Below are positions 26,591-33,930 of a stretch of DNA of 33,930 nucleotides, piece by piece. The notes under the pieces are model-generated. The model saw only the letters and a list, made by a program, of their open reading frames with translations, ran no database searches and was not told where the DNA came from. The stretch spans positions 1-33,930 of the forward strand of contig JAITDU010000037.1 in NCBI GenBank assembly GCA_031282405.1, written 5' to 3'. The translations under genes and the position numbers were made by a program. The DNA comes from Coriobacteriales bacterium (GTDB lineage Bacteria > Actinomycetota > Coriobacteriia > Coriobacteriales > UBA8131). Each line of letters begins with the position of its first letter. The stretch's first letter is position 1.

Positions 26591-26619
26591 TTGCATTGTT
26601 GGCCCATTTACACTACACT
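26591..26619 (+). promoter_or_regulatory. Promoter of the EIIC-EAL gene
   Basis: TTGCAT (26591-26596) and TACACT (26614-26619) are 17 bp apart. The leader to ATG 26781 would be about 155 nt. I looked for a c-di-GMP riboswitch in it and saw none of the conserved blocks. Confidence 0.5.
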
Positions 26620-26780
26620 TAATTTGTGGCTCCTCTGGTTACGATTCCTAGGGCACCAGATGCTTTAGCACTGACTGTTAGAGCACCAAGCCACTCCTGA
26701 CCTGGGTCGCAGTGGTTCTGTGCCTGAGGTGCGGTCGCACTACAGTTTTACCAAGTGTCACTACTAACAACGTGGTTGCC

Positions 26781-29060
26781 ATGGCCGCCACACTTGAAGA
26801 GATGCGGGAGAATCACTTGTCTATCCGGAGTGCTCATCGCGCTTTTAATGATGCCATCGGTGCGTCTGCGTCCCGGTTTGCCGAGAACAAGGTAGTCCGC
26901 ACGATTACCGAGGGCTTGATTAACCTCATTCCCCTTGTCCTTGTAGGTACTATCTGCATCGCTATAAGTAATCTGCCCTTCCCGCCACTGCATGATTTCT
27001 TGAATGGCATCACAGACGGTCACTGGACGTTAATCAGCAACATGATTACTTTTGCTACGGCCGACATTATCGGCCTGGCTGCGCTGTTTTCCGTAAGCTT
27101 TGAGCTTGCCGAATCCAGCACTTTCGTACAGAAACGCGAAATAAGCGTCTTTATCCCGATGTTTACGGCTTTTGCCTGCTTTGTCATTTTGTTTGCCTGG
27201 GATTCCACAACCTACCAACTGGCTACCGACGGCGCAACGCCGGCTGTGCTGTTTCAAAATCCCGGTCGTACCGGCGTGTTCCCGGCTCTGTTTGTAGCAA
27301 TCTTAGCGGTAAGACTGTTCATCAGCTTTGGTCGACTCTGGCAACGAATTATAGGAACGCGCCGCCGCATCGTAGACGCGACCTTCCAGATCAGGATTGC
27401 CATGCGCAGCGTATTCCCGGTTATCTGCACGCTTGTCTCATTTGTGATACTGCGCCTGTTTGTGGATTGGCTCCAAGATGTGACCTTGTTTGAGGAACGC
27501 TTGCAGGGCTTCTTGCAGCAACTTATTACCGGTGGGGATTTTCTCTCGATTATCGCCACAGTTATCTGTATGCAGATACTCTGGTTCTTTGGTGCTCACG
27601 GCAGCGACACGATGCTTGATTTTCTCCCCCATGTTAATCCTATTAGCCAGAGTCTGGCCGACACCCAGACAGCAGAAACAATTGGCACGACTCTGCCCGA
27701 GACTATGCAAAACATCGGCACTACCTTGGCCAGTCATGACTTTTATGACCACTTTGTTTCTTTGGGGGGCGCTGGCGCTACGATGGGCCTGCTCATCGCG
27801 ATGTTCGTCTTTGGCACAGCTGCCAAGGGGAGGAAACTAGCCCGCATATCGGTGTTTCCTATCGTGTTTAATGTAAACGAAACGCTTATCTACGGTATCC
27901 CTATTGTCTTGAATCCGTTCATGCTCGTGCCGTTTTTGCTTGCGCCTATGATAACCGCTTCAATCAGCTATCTGGGTTTTGTTACGGGCCTTGTCCCCCC
28001 TATTATGCTTACGGTGGAGTGGACTACGCCCATTTTGCTGTCCGGCTATATGGAGACAGGATCTCTTGCCGGCACGGCATTGCAATTTGTGGGCTTAGCG
28101 GCGTCGTTTGTGCTCTATGCGCCTTTTGTACGCATAACCAAAAGAGCTACTGCCAAGCGTCAGTTAGAGATGTTCGACCGTTTTAAGCGCATTGCCGCTA
28201 CGGCCGCTAACAACGAGCACGCCTCTGTGGTCAACCGCCACGATAATATGGGCGAGATTGCCCGCGAGTTCGCCTCGGAGTTCAACACCTACTTTGACGA
28301 TAGCAGCATTCCGTTCATTATGGCTTACCAGCCTAAAAGTGATAAAGACGGACACGTGGCCGGTTGCGAGGCCCTGCTGCGCTGGACGCATCCTATATAT
28401 GGCCCTGTGCCACCCGACGTACTGATTGAGCTTACCGACGAGGCTGGGCTGAGTACCCCAATGGGCCGCTGGATAACCAAACAATCACTGGAAGAGCTGT
28501 CACGCTGGCAAAAGCTGGGGTTCAACGACCTCGTAATGTCAATCAACCTTAACCCTCATCATATCTATGAAGACAAGGAGTTTCCGGATTATTTAGGAGA
28601 ATTGCTGCGCAGTCTGGACATTGACCCCGAGCTTGTGGAAATGGAGATAACCGAACATGTGGCTGTGCGCTCCAGCGAATCCATGCTCAAACTGTTTGCG
28701 CGCATCAGGGCATGTGGCGTGAATCTTTCCATTGACGATATGGGTATGGGTTATAGCTCGCTCACGTATATCAGCGATTTTGGCGTGACCACGGTCAAGT
28801 TGGACATCTCGCTCGTAGACAAGATAGCCACCGATGTTCGCCAGCAGGAAATAGTGCGCTCAGTCGTCGAGTTGGCCACCCAGCTTAACCTCGCCATAGT
28901 CGTTGAGGGAGTCGAAGAAAAGCAGCAATTGGACGCGCTCGTTGAGTTGGGTTGTCGCTACTTCCAAGGCTACTATTTTAGCAAGGCACTGCCACCTAAG
29001 GATTTCTTGGCCTATGTTGAGCGCAAAGGCACCGTGCGGATGCTCCCGTGCGGTACCTAG
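26781..29060 (+). CDS. PTS EIIC membrane domain fused to an EAL phosphodiesterase
   Basis: This encodes 759 residues from ATG 26781 (a GTG at 26712 is also in frame). Residues about 25-470 form a PTS EIIC domain of the cellobiose/lactose type with about ten helices, WFFGAHGS and NETLIYGIPIVLNPF, the equivalent of the sugar-binding NEP motif. Residues about 500-750 form an EAL domain that cleaves cyclic-di-GMP. CEALLRW, SINLNPHH, EMEITEH, IDDMGMGYSS, VKLDIS, VVEGVE and QGYYFSK keep the catalytic metal ligands and Lys. No EIIB or EIIA domain is present, so the EIIC part probably senses sugar or PTS state instead of transporting by itself. Confidence 0.9.
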   Translation: MAATLEEMRENHLSIRSAHRAFNDAIGASASRFAENKVVRTITEGLINLIPLVLVGTICIAISNLPFPPLHDFLNGITDGHWTLISNMITFATADIIGLAALFSVSFELAESSTFVQKREISVFIPMFTAFACFVILFAWDSTTYQLATDGATPAVLFQNPGRTGVFPALFVAILAVRLFISFGRLWQRIIGTRRRIVDATFQIRIAMRSVFPVICTLVSFVILRLFVDWLQDVTLFEERLQGFLQQLITGGDFLSIIATVICMQILWFFGAHGSDTMLDFLPHVNPISQSLADTQTAETIGTTLPETMQNIGTTLASHDFYDHFVSLGGAGATMGLLIAMFVFGTAAKGRKLARISVFPIVFNVNETLIYGIPIVLNPFMLVPFLLAPMITASISYLGFVTGLVPPIMLTVEWTTPILLSGYMETGSLAGTALQFVGLAASFVLYAPFVRITKRATAKRQLEMFDRFKRIAATAANNEHASVVNRHDNMGEIAREFASEFNTYFDDSSIPFIMAYQPKSDKDGHVAGCEALLRWTHPIYGPVPPDVLIELTDEAGLSTPMGRWITKQSLEELSRWQKLGFNDLVMSINLNPHHIYEDKEFPDYLGELLRSLDIDPELVEMEITEHVAVRSSESMLKLFARIRACGVNLSIDDMGMGYSSLTYISDFGVTTVKLDISLVDKIATDVRQQEIVRSVVELATQLNLAIVVEGVEEKQQLDALVELGCRYFQGYYFSKALPPKDFLAYVERKGTVRMLPCGT
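29031..29055 (+). repeat. 25-bp hairpin repeat, copy 1
   Basis: Exact duplicate of 29097-29121. Each copy folds into a 9-bp RNA stem (including two G-U pairs) around ATGCTC, and consists of CCGTGCGG repeated on either side of that loop. This copy encodes the last residues of the EAL protein. Confidence 0.85.
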
Positions 29061-29096
29061 TCAGGGGCACTGTGTCCGGCGAAAGCACATCGCCTG

Positions 29097-29121
29097 ACCG
29101 TGCGGATGCTCCCGTGCGGTA
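29097..29121 (+). repeat. 25-bp hairpin repeat, copy 2
   Basis: Second exact copy, 66 bp after the first and in the 3' untranslated region. The rest of the 220-bp gap to the histidine kinase gene holds no gene I recognise. Confidence 0.85.
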
Positions 29122-29280
29122 AGTAGCTGGGGAGAAAAGCCAGACCGTCTTTCAGACAAGCTATTGGTGCCGAACAATCCCTGCCTGAGTGTCGATTTGA
29201 CCTTGAAACGGCTACCGGTAAAGCGCTGCCCTTTGCAACTCAGATGCCAAACGCGGGTTTTGGCGCGTCGCCGGAAATTG

Positions 29281-31416
29281 TCATACACTTTGGACTGGCA
29301 AATATTTGTCCAGGATTGAAAATACCTCTTCTATGTTAAGGGGCTTACCTATGTGCGCGTCCATGCCGGCCTCCAGACTCTTTTCTATATCCTCTTTGAA
29401 CACATTTGCCGTCATGGCGATGATAGGAATACTTTTTGCCTGCAAACTATCGAGCGCGCGAATCTTGCGTGTTGCCTCGTATCCATCCATCTCTGGCATT
29501 TGTACGTCCATGAAGATGGCATCGTACTTCTCCGGTGCCTCGTTGAATATACGAACGGCCTCTGCGCCATTTGTCGCAAAATCAATGCTAATGTGCGTTG
29601 GCTCAAGGAGGGCGGATACGATCTCTCGATTGATCTCGACATCCTCGGCCAGCAAAACGCGATACCCCTCAAAATTTGGCACCGCATTCAAATCAGGATC
29701 GGCCGGCCCTCCAGTTCCAAAGCATTCGTTGATAACATCCGCTATGGCAGAAGAAAAGGGCGGTTTGGGCAGGAATTTATCAATGCCGACTTCTTTGGCA
29801 TCTTTGGCGATGATACTCCAGTCGGTCGCAGAGATCATTATGGCTACGGCGCGGTTAGGCATCTCGCTCTTAAGTCTTTTTGTGAGTTCTATGCCGTTCA
29901 TGTCCGGCAGTCTCCAATCCACAAAACAAATATCATATGCATGGCTCTGTTCCACCATACGGAGTGCTTCCTTGCCGCTGGTTGCGGTATCACAAGACAG
30001 TTTCAAGCGTTGAACTATCTCTGTAAAATATTCGAGAATATCTGGGTCGCTGTCTACTACCAATATGCGGACATTGTCCCAATTCACATCGGGCCTTAGA
30101 AGCTCTCGCCTTTTCGCTTCGCGCTTTTGCATGCGCACGGTAAATGAAAACTTAGAACCTTGGTTTGCTTCTGATTCAACCCAAATCTCCCCATCCATCA
30201 TTTCCACTATACTTTTAGAAATTGCCAACCCCAGACCCGTACCGCCGTATTTGCGCGAAGTACTGCTCTCTGCCTGTTGGAACGAAAGGAACAATCTGGA
30301 CTTCTGCTCTTCTGAGATGCCAATCCCTGTATCACTCACATCTATCTGTATCACGCAGATGCCGTCTTTTTCTTCTGCTATCATACGCGCATTCAGGGTG
30401 ATGATCCCGCTTTCTGGAGTGAATTTTACGGCGTTTCCCAGCAGATTGGTTATTACTTGAGCCAATCTTTGAGCATCGCCGAACAGTATCTGTGGTATAT
30501 CGCCAGCGACTTTTATGACGAGCTTTTGATGCTTTTCGTCGACGCGAAAACTGATGACGCTTATCACCTGTCGGAGCATTTTCTCAAAATTGAACTCCTC
30601 CGGCGAGAGCTCAAATTTGCTTGCTTCGATTTTTGACATATCCAGTATGTCGTTGATGATGCCAAGCAAATGCTGTGATGCTTCCGCGATTTTACCCAGA
30701 GCGTAATCCTTTCGCTCCAGGTCCGACGCTGAGTTTCCAATGGTTGTCATGCCGATTATGGCGTTCATCGGCGTCCTTATCTCGTGGCTCATATTCGAGA
30801 GAAACTCGCTTTTAACGCGAGAGGCTGTTTCTGCCGCCTCTTTTGCTTTGGTCAGATCCGTCACGTTGTGCATGAGGCCCAAAACACCTAAAAAATTCTC
30901 TTTATCATCGTAAAAAGGCATGACCGTCAGTTCGTAATAAGAGCCTTCGTTGACGATATTTTTGCGCTGCGTTTTGCCATTTTCGGCCGCAGACACGGCA
31001 TCCAAAATATTATGTGCCAGTTCGCGAGAGAAATATCGCTCGCAGATCTCATCAAAATTCCGTCCGATTAAAACCCCCTGGTTTTCGGTGTCCACACCGA
31101 TAAAGGTAGCGGCCGCATATGTGCCAAGTCGGTATCTGCGCGCTGGGTCAAGCAAGAAAATGATATCGGGACAGTTTGTGAGCAGTTGCTTGTTATACTC
31201 CTGCGTTGTCTGGATATCCTTGCGCATTGTGTTCAGGATATTTTCCTGCGTCAGAGTATTCACACGAAATGTCTCGACCAATTTTTCGTTAGAGCGCAAC
31301 TGGCGACTGAGTTTTCGTGTCTCGGCCTTGGCTTTCTTTAATTCCTCGAGCAACTCCTCGTATTCTGGCCTTGGTGTTGCTGCGACCGTTTCGTCCGTCA
31401 TCGCTTTACTCGTCAT
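29281..31416 (-). CDS. Hybrid sensor histidine kinase with two receiver domains
   Basis: This encodes 711 residues. An N-terminal coiled coil (about 15-75) leads to a PAS-like domain (about 80-190). The dimerisation and phosphoacceptor segment has [17 protein letters not shown] with His211, and the ATPase part has [24 protein letters not shown] and [10 protein letters not shown]. Two receiver domains follow, with phosphoacceptor Asp in [12 protein letters not shown] (near 497) and in [15 protein letters not shown] (near 634). There are no membrane segments, so it should sense inside the cell. No Hpt or output domain is attached. Its start lies 22 nt after the FIST gene, so the two form an operon. 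Confidence 0.93.
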   Translation of the reverse strand: MTSKAMTDETVAATPRPEYEELLEELKKAKAETRKLSRQLRSNEKLVETFRVNTLTQENILNTMRKDIQTTQEYNKQLLTNCPDIIFLLDPARRYRLGTYAAATFIGVDTENQGVLIGRNFDEICERYFSRELAHNILDAVSAAENGKTQRKNIVNEGSYYELTVMPFYDDKENFLGVLGLMHNVTDLTKAKEAAETASRVKSEFLSNMSHEIRTPMNAIIGMTTIGNSASDLERKDYALGKIAEASQHLLGIINDILDMSKIEASKFELSPEEFNFEKMLRQVISVISFRVDEKHQKLVIKVAGDIPQILFGDAQRLAQVITNLLGNAVKFTPESGIITLNARMIAEEKDGICVIQIDVSDTGIGISEEQKSRLFLSFQQAESSTSRKYGGTGLGLAISKSIVEMMDGEIWVESEANQGSKFSFTVRMQKREAKRRELLRPDVNWDNVRILVVDSDPDILEYFTEIVQRLKLSCDTATSGKEALRMVEQSHAYDICFVDWRLPDMNGIELTKRLKSEMPNRAVAIMISATDWSIIAKDAKEVGIDKFLPKPPFSSAIADVINECFGTGGPADPDLNAVPNFEGYRVLLAEDVEINREIVSALLEPTHISIDFATNGAEAVRIFNEAPEKYDAIFMDVQMPEMDGYEATRKIRALDSLQAKSIPIIAMTANVFKEDIEKSLEAGMDAHIGKPLNIEEVFSILDKYLPVQSV

Positions 31417-31438
31417 TACGTTACCCACCCACGCATCG

Positions 31439-32614
31439 CTACAGGATACAAGCTATAATGGAATAGTTATGAAAGCGATTTACCGCTTTTCCATCGCGCA
31501 CAGACGTTGGGCAAATCTCACCGCCGGCATAGGCAAACATGAACGGGTAATCACACCGCAATTCATCTCTGACCATCGTTGCCTCCATCGTGGGGTTTGC
31601 GCCAAAGATCATACGTCGTACGATACACGAGAAGATCAGCGTTACCTGGCGATCGGGTATCTCCTTGATTCTCTCGACTAATTCTACGGAACTCTGCAAA
31701 ATGGCGTCCATAGTAGGATTGATGACCGTAAAAACGGAATTCTGATACATGTATCCGCGACAGACCGCATTGCCGTTCGCGTTCAGGTAAACAATCGCCC
31801 GTACAACCGGAATACCGTCGTAGTCGGCGCGCTTTTTGAAGTCGATGAGTATAGGGATAAATTGCAGACCCTCATCAAGCTTGCCATCCTTAGCCAGACC
31901 AATACTCTCAAAATATTCATAGGTGGACACACCATTTATCTCATAGACTATGTTCTCTTTGCTCTTTGTGATCTCGCCGCTGTACGGTGTCCTGTCGTCG
32001 TCATTGACAGTCGAGATAAAAAAGCGCGGGTTGACGTTGCCCGCCACTAGAACGAAGGACATTTTTGTGAAAGAAGCCTCGCCATTGTAAAGTGTTGAGC
32101 AATTGTCAAAGGCAAAAGAATCGCTGATCGCAAGCGTACCAAACTGCGGAACACCGGGGCATAACTCGTCAAAGGCTTCTACGTAGGAATCGCCCGCGTT
32201 GTCTGCGAGCAAAGGCGGAAACAGTATAATCAATTTGGGATCGGACGGGAGCTTGTTTCTGGCTGCCTCAAAGGCCGCACGTGTTGGGGCGAGCGGATTG
32301 TTTCCGGGCTGTATCTCGTCGGTCATAGCGGCTTCAAAAAATGCGTCGTCGCTCGTTATCACCAAGATGGTCAGTACCAGGATGTCGGCCTCGCCGCACA
32401 CCGCCTGGGTTGTCGAGGTCGAGCCTACAACGGTAAAGGGTAGAGCCTCGCACAGCGCGCCATAAGTTCCGGATTCGACATATTCCGGATCGCACATGAT
32501 AATTCCTACGGTATTTTCCAACAGAGGAAAATCTTTGAGCCCTTCGGTAATTTCTGAAACGGCGACATCTGCATCGTCAATCTCATAGGTATGCAAACCA
32601 ATAGAGCGAATCAT
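31439..32614 (-). CDS. FIST-domain sensory protein
   Basis: This encodes 391 residues. The N-terminal half has the FIST_N pattern ([17 protein letters not shown], a Thr-rich segment, and [20 protein letters not shown]). The C-terminal half carries FIST_C features, including [18 protein letters not shown] and the closing [17 protein letters not shown] domains are thought to bind small ligands such as amino acids and usually stand beside signalling genes. AAGGAGGT lies just before ATG 32614, which fixes the start. The adjacent kinase has no periplasmic sensor, so this protein is likely its input. Confidence 0.88.
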   Translation of the reverse strand: MIRSIGLHTYEIDDADVAVSEITEGLKDFPLLENTVGIIMCDPEYVESGTYGALCEALPFTVVGSTSTTQAVCGEADILVLTILVITSDDAFFEAAMTDEIQPGNNPLAPTRAAFEAARNKLPSDPKLIILFPPLLADNAGDSYVEAFDELCPGVPQFGTLAISDSFAFDNCSTLYNGEASFTKMSFVLVAGNVNPRFFISTVNDDDRTPYSGEITKSKENIVYEINGVSTYEYFESIGLAKDGKLDEGLQFIPILIDFKKRADYDGIPVVRAIVYLNANGNAVCRGYMYQNSVFTVINPTMDAILQSSVELVERIKEIPDRQVTLIFSCIVRRMIFGANPTMEATMVRDELRCDYPFMFAYAGGEICPTSVRDGKAVNRFHNYSIIACIL

Positions 32615-32935
32615 GGCGACCTCCTTTTTAATTCTTTTTATTTTCGTAAAACAAGTGCACATAAACGCGAGTTCATACATAAGCTCATGTGTCTATCGTA
32701 TATATAGTCCCTTGTTACTATCCTTCTGCAATAAAATAACCAACCAAGAAGATTCACATCCGGTCTGCGCACCGCACATGTTGTACTGCGGTTGAACTAT
32801 ATCATAAATGCAGAGGTATTGTGGCGGCACAAACACCGACAGATAGTCTTTGCAGATAAGTGTTACTATGTAATAAACACACAGGGACGGTTCCTTTGTG
32901 TTGCCCACTCCCCTCATCAGTGCTATCATGCACAT
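32615..32935. other. Intergenic region between the FIST and RAYT genes
   Basis: About 320 bp, AT-richer than the genes. It should hold the divergent promoters, though none is convincing enough to call, and it contains one REP-like palindrome at 32876-32902. No gene was recognised. Confidence 0.5.
32876..32902. repeat. REP-like palindrome upstream of the RAYT gene
   Basis: AACACA and TGTGTT enclose the core GGGACGGTTCCTT. It is the reverse complement, with a few changes, of the three copies downstream, so the element flanks the transposase in opposite orientation. Distance to the ATG is 33 nt. Confidence 0.85.
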
Positions 32936-33691
32936 ATGGTCAGATCAGCGAGAACACAAAGTCCGACGGGCGTGTACCACGTCATGTTTCGTGGCATCAA
33001 CCGCCAGGCGATCTTTGAAGACGATGAGGATGCCGAGAGGTTTTTGGAGATCCTTGCAGAGTGCAAGGCGATGGATGCCTGGCAGCTTTTTGGCTACTGC
33101 CTGATGGGAAACCACGTCCATATCCTCATCGGTTGTGACAACCGCCCATTGGGAGGCATCCTCAAGCGTATCGGCGTGCGCTATGTGCCCTGGTTCAATA
33201 AGAAATACGGGCGCATTGGCCATCTGTTTCAGGATCGCTATAGAAGCGAGCCGATAGCAGATAACAGGCAACTGCTGGCAGCGTTGCGCTATATCCATCA
33301 AAACCCCCTCAAGGCCCGCCTGTGCCAGCAGGCAGGCGACTATCGCCTCAGCAGCTATGGGTGCTATGTCGGAAGGCCCGGGATTACAGACGTCGAGTTT
33401 GTGCTCAAAATGCTCTCCGAAGACAAAGACCGACAAAGGCAGGAGTTCGAGGCGCACATGCTTGTAGATGAGGACGCTGAGTTCATAGACGATGTGCCTG
33501 TTCGCATGACAGACCGGGAGTGCAAAGAGGTCATCAGTGATATTGCCGGTACGACATCGGCAGCGCAGTTTCAGGCGCTTTCCCCTACAATGCGCGATAA
33601 GGCCCTGCGACAGATGAGAGGAAGGGGATTGTCGATTCGACAAATCGTGAGGCTGACAGGGGTGCCGTTTGGGATAGTCAGGGGCAAATGA
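32936..33691 (+). CDS. REP-associated tyrosine transposase (RAYT, Y1/HUH type)
   Basis: This encodes 251 residues. The start TGVYHVMFRGINRQAIFEDD, the HUH metal motif in MGNHVHILI (His60, His62) and LAALRYIHQNPLKA with the probable catalytic Tyr119 identify a TnpA_REP-type transposase of the HUH superfamily. A C-terminal helix-turn-helix-like part (MRGRGLSIRQIVRLTGVPFG) may bind DNA. It would nick single-stranded REP DNA through a 5'-phosphotyrosine link. REP-like palindromes on both sides are its probable substrate. The true start is ATG 32936, because upstream in-frame sequence runs through a REP copy. Confidence 0.92.
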   Translation: MVRSARTQSPTGVYHVMFRGINRQAIFEDDEDAERFLEILAECKAMDAWQLFGYCLMGNHVHILIGCDNRPLGGILKRIGVRYVPWFNKKYGRIGHLFQDRYRSEPIADNRQLLAALRYIHQNPLKARLCQQAGDYRLSSYGCYVGRPGITDVEFVLKMLSEDKDRQRQEFEAHMLVDEDAEFIDDVPVRMTDRECKEVISDIAGTTSAAQFQALSPTMRDKALRQMRGRGLSIRQIVRLTGVPFGIVRGK

Positions 33692-33811
33692 CACAAAAGA
33701 ACCGTCCCTCTGTGTTCCTGCCTCTGTGTTCCTGGGGCAAATGACACAACACAAAAGAACCGTCCCTCTGTGTTGACCTCTGTGTTCGAAAAAGAACCGT
33801 CCCTCTGTGTT
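33691..33811. repeat. REP-like palindrome cluster downstream of the RAYT gene
   Basis: Three copies of a unit around AAGAACCGTCCCTCTGTGTT lie at 33691-33716, 33748-33774 and 33789-33811, with half-copies (CCTCTGTGTT) at 33721-33730 and near 33777-33786. The sequence GGGGCAAATGACACAA, which contains the RAYT stop codon, is duplicated at 33681-33696 and 33734-33749. Confidence 0.88.
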
Positions 33812-33869
33812 CCCGAAATTCTGTACCCAATTGTAGTGAGGCCAAGTTTAAACGCCCCACAGCCAGCAC

Positions 33870-33930
33870 TCACCGCTCACTGTAAGGTATATCAAAAGCA
33901 TCGAATACCTTGCGCTGTATCTTTGTCGGT
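33870..33930 (-). CDS. Possible C-terminal end of a gene running out of the window
   Basis: On the minus strand one frame is open from the window edge to a TGA at 33870-33872 and ends ...KVFDAFDIPYSER, which reads like natural protein. With only about 19 residues no family can be named, and chance cannot be excluded. Confidence 0.3.
   Translation of the reverse strand, partial: PTKIQRKVFDAFDIPYSER

Noticed and set aside
26620-26780. Possible c-di-GMP riboswitch before the EIIC-EAL gene
   Set aside because: The leader is long enough, but none of the conserved blocks of the c-di-GMP-I or -II classes could be found.
29353-30099. Long plus-strand open frame of 248 codons
   Set aside because: It is antisense to the two receiver domains of the hybrid kinase and has no recognisable motif.

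Overview
The window looks like a chromosomal segment of an actinobacterium of the Coriobacteriia type, such as a gut or oral anaerobe with roughly even GC. I infer this from gene content: a fused EcfA-EcfA' ATPase with EcfT, zinc-finger ribosomal protein L28, a UPF0210/DUF711 protein, polyferredoxin-like and Tat-exported proteins, a PTS-EIIC/EAL fusion, and a REP-associated transposase with REP-like flanks. No phage or plasmid backbone genes are visible. The species cannot be fixed from this sequence alone.

Layout. 1-825: a small basic membrane protein and a decayed IS3-family transposase. 826-2316: a polyferredoxin-like protein whose 3' end contains an 18-base G/C run. 2532-13281: mostly housekeeping genes, namely enolase, a polyprenyl diphosphate synthase, a flavin reductase-like protein, thiamine pyrophosphokinase, a Pr6Pr-like membrane protein, rpmB, 5-formyltetrahydrofolate cyclo-ligase, a PhnP-like metallo-beta-lactamase-fold hydrolase, a YtxH-like helical protein, seryl-tRNA synthetase and the UPF0210 protein. 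13437-17755: tRNA-Ser(GCT), two small membrane proteins, a yybP-ykoY manganese riboswitch with mntP, a ModE-like regulator and threonine synthase. 17932-23777: the ECF module, an amidohydrolase-family deaminase and a Tat lipoprotein. 23821-26440: an MFS exporter and a MarR regulator, with tRNA-Ser(CGA) and a tRNA-derived repeat structure between them on the other strand. 26591-32614: a signalling block of a PTS-EIIC-EAL fusion facing a FIST sensor plus hybrid histidine kinase operon. 32876-33811: a RAYT transposase with REP-like repeats. 33870-33930: the possible tail of another gene.

How the genes may work together. The EIIC-EAL fusion probably lets a sugar-transporter-like membrane domain control cyclic-di-GMP breakdown. 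The convergent FIST and hybrid kinase genes look like a second small-molecule sensing route. The MarR gene has a consensus promoter carrying two copies of the same palindrome, which suggests autorepression, and it may also control the MFS pump. The mntP leader carries an aptamer whose closing strand can re-pair into a long alternative hairpin.

The most unusual structure is around the two tRNA-Ser genes. Each is followed by an inverted copy of its own T-arm, and the second also has a 42-bp duplication of its 3' end 190 bp downstream, like an integration footprint. Other points worth attention are the homopolymer near the end of the iron-sulfur gene, REP palindromes flanking the RAYT gene in opposite orientations, a 25-bp hairpin repeat around the EAL gene stop codon, and several genes whose -10 box lies only 6-7 nt before the start codon, suggesting leaderless mRNAs.
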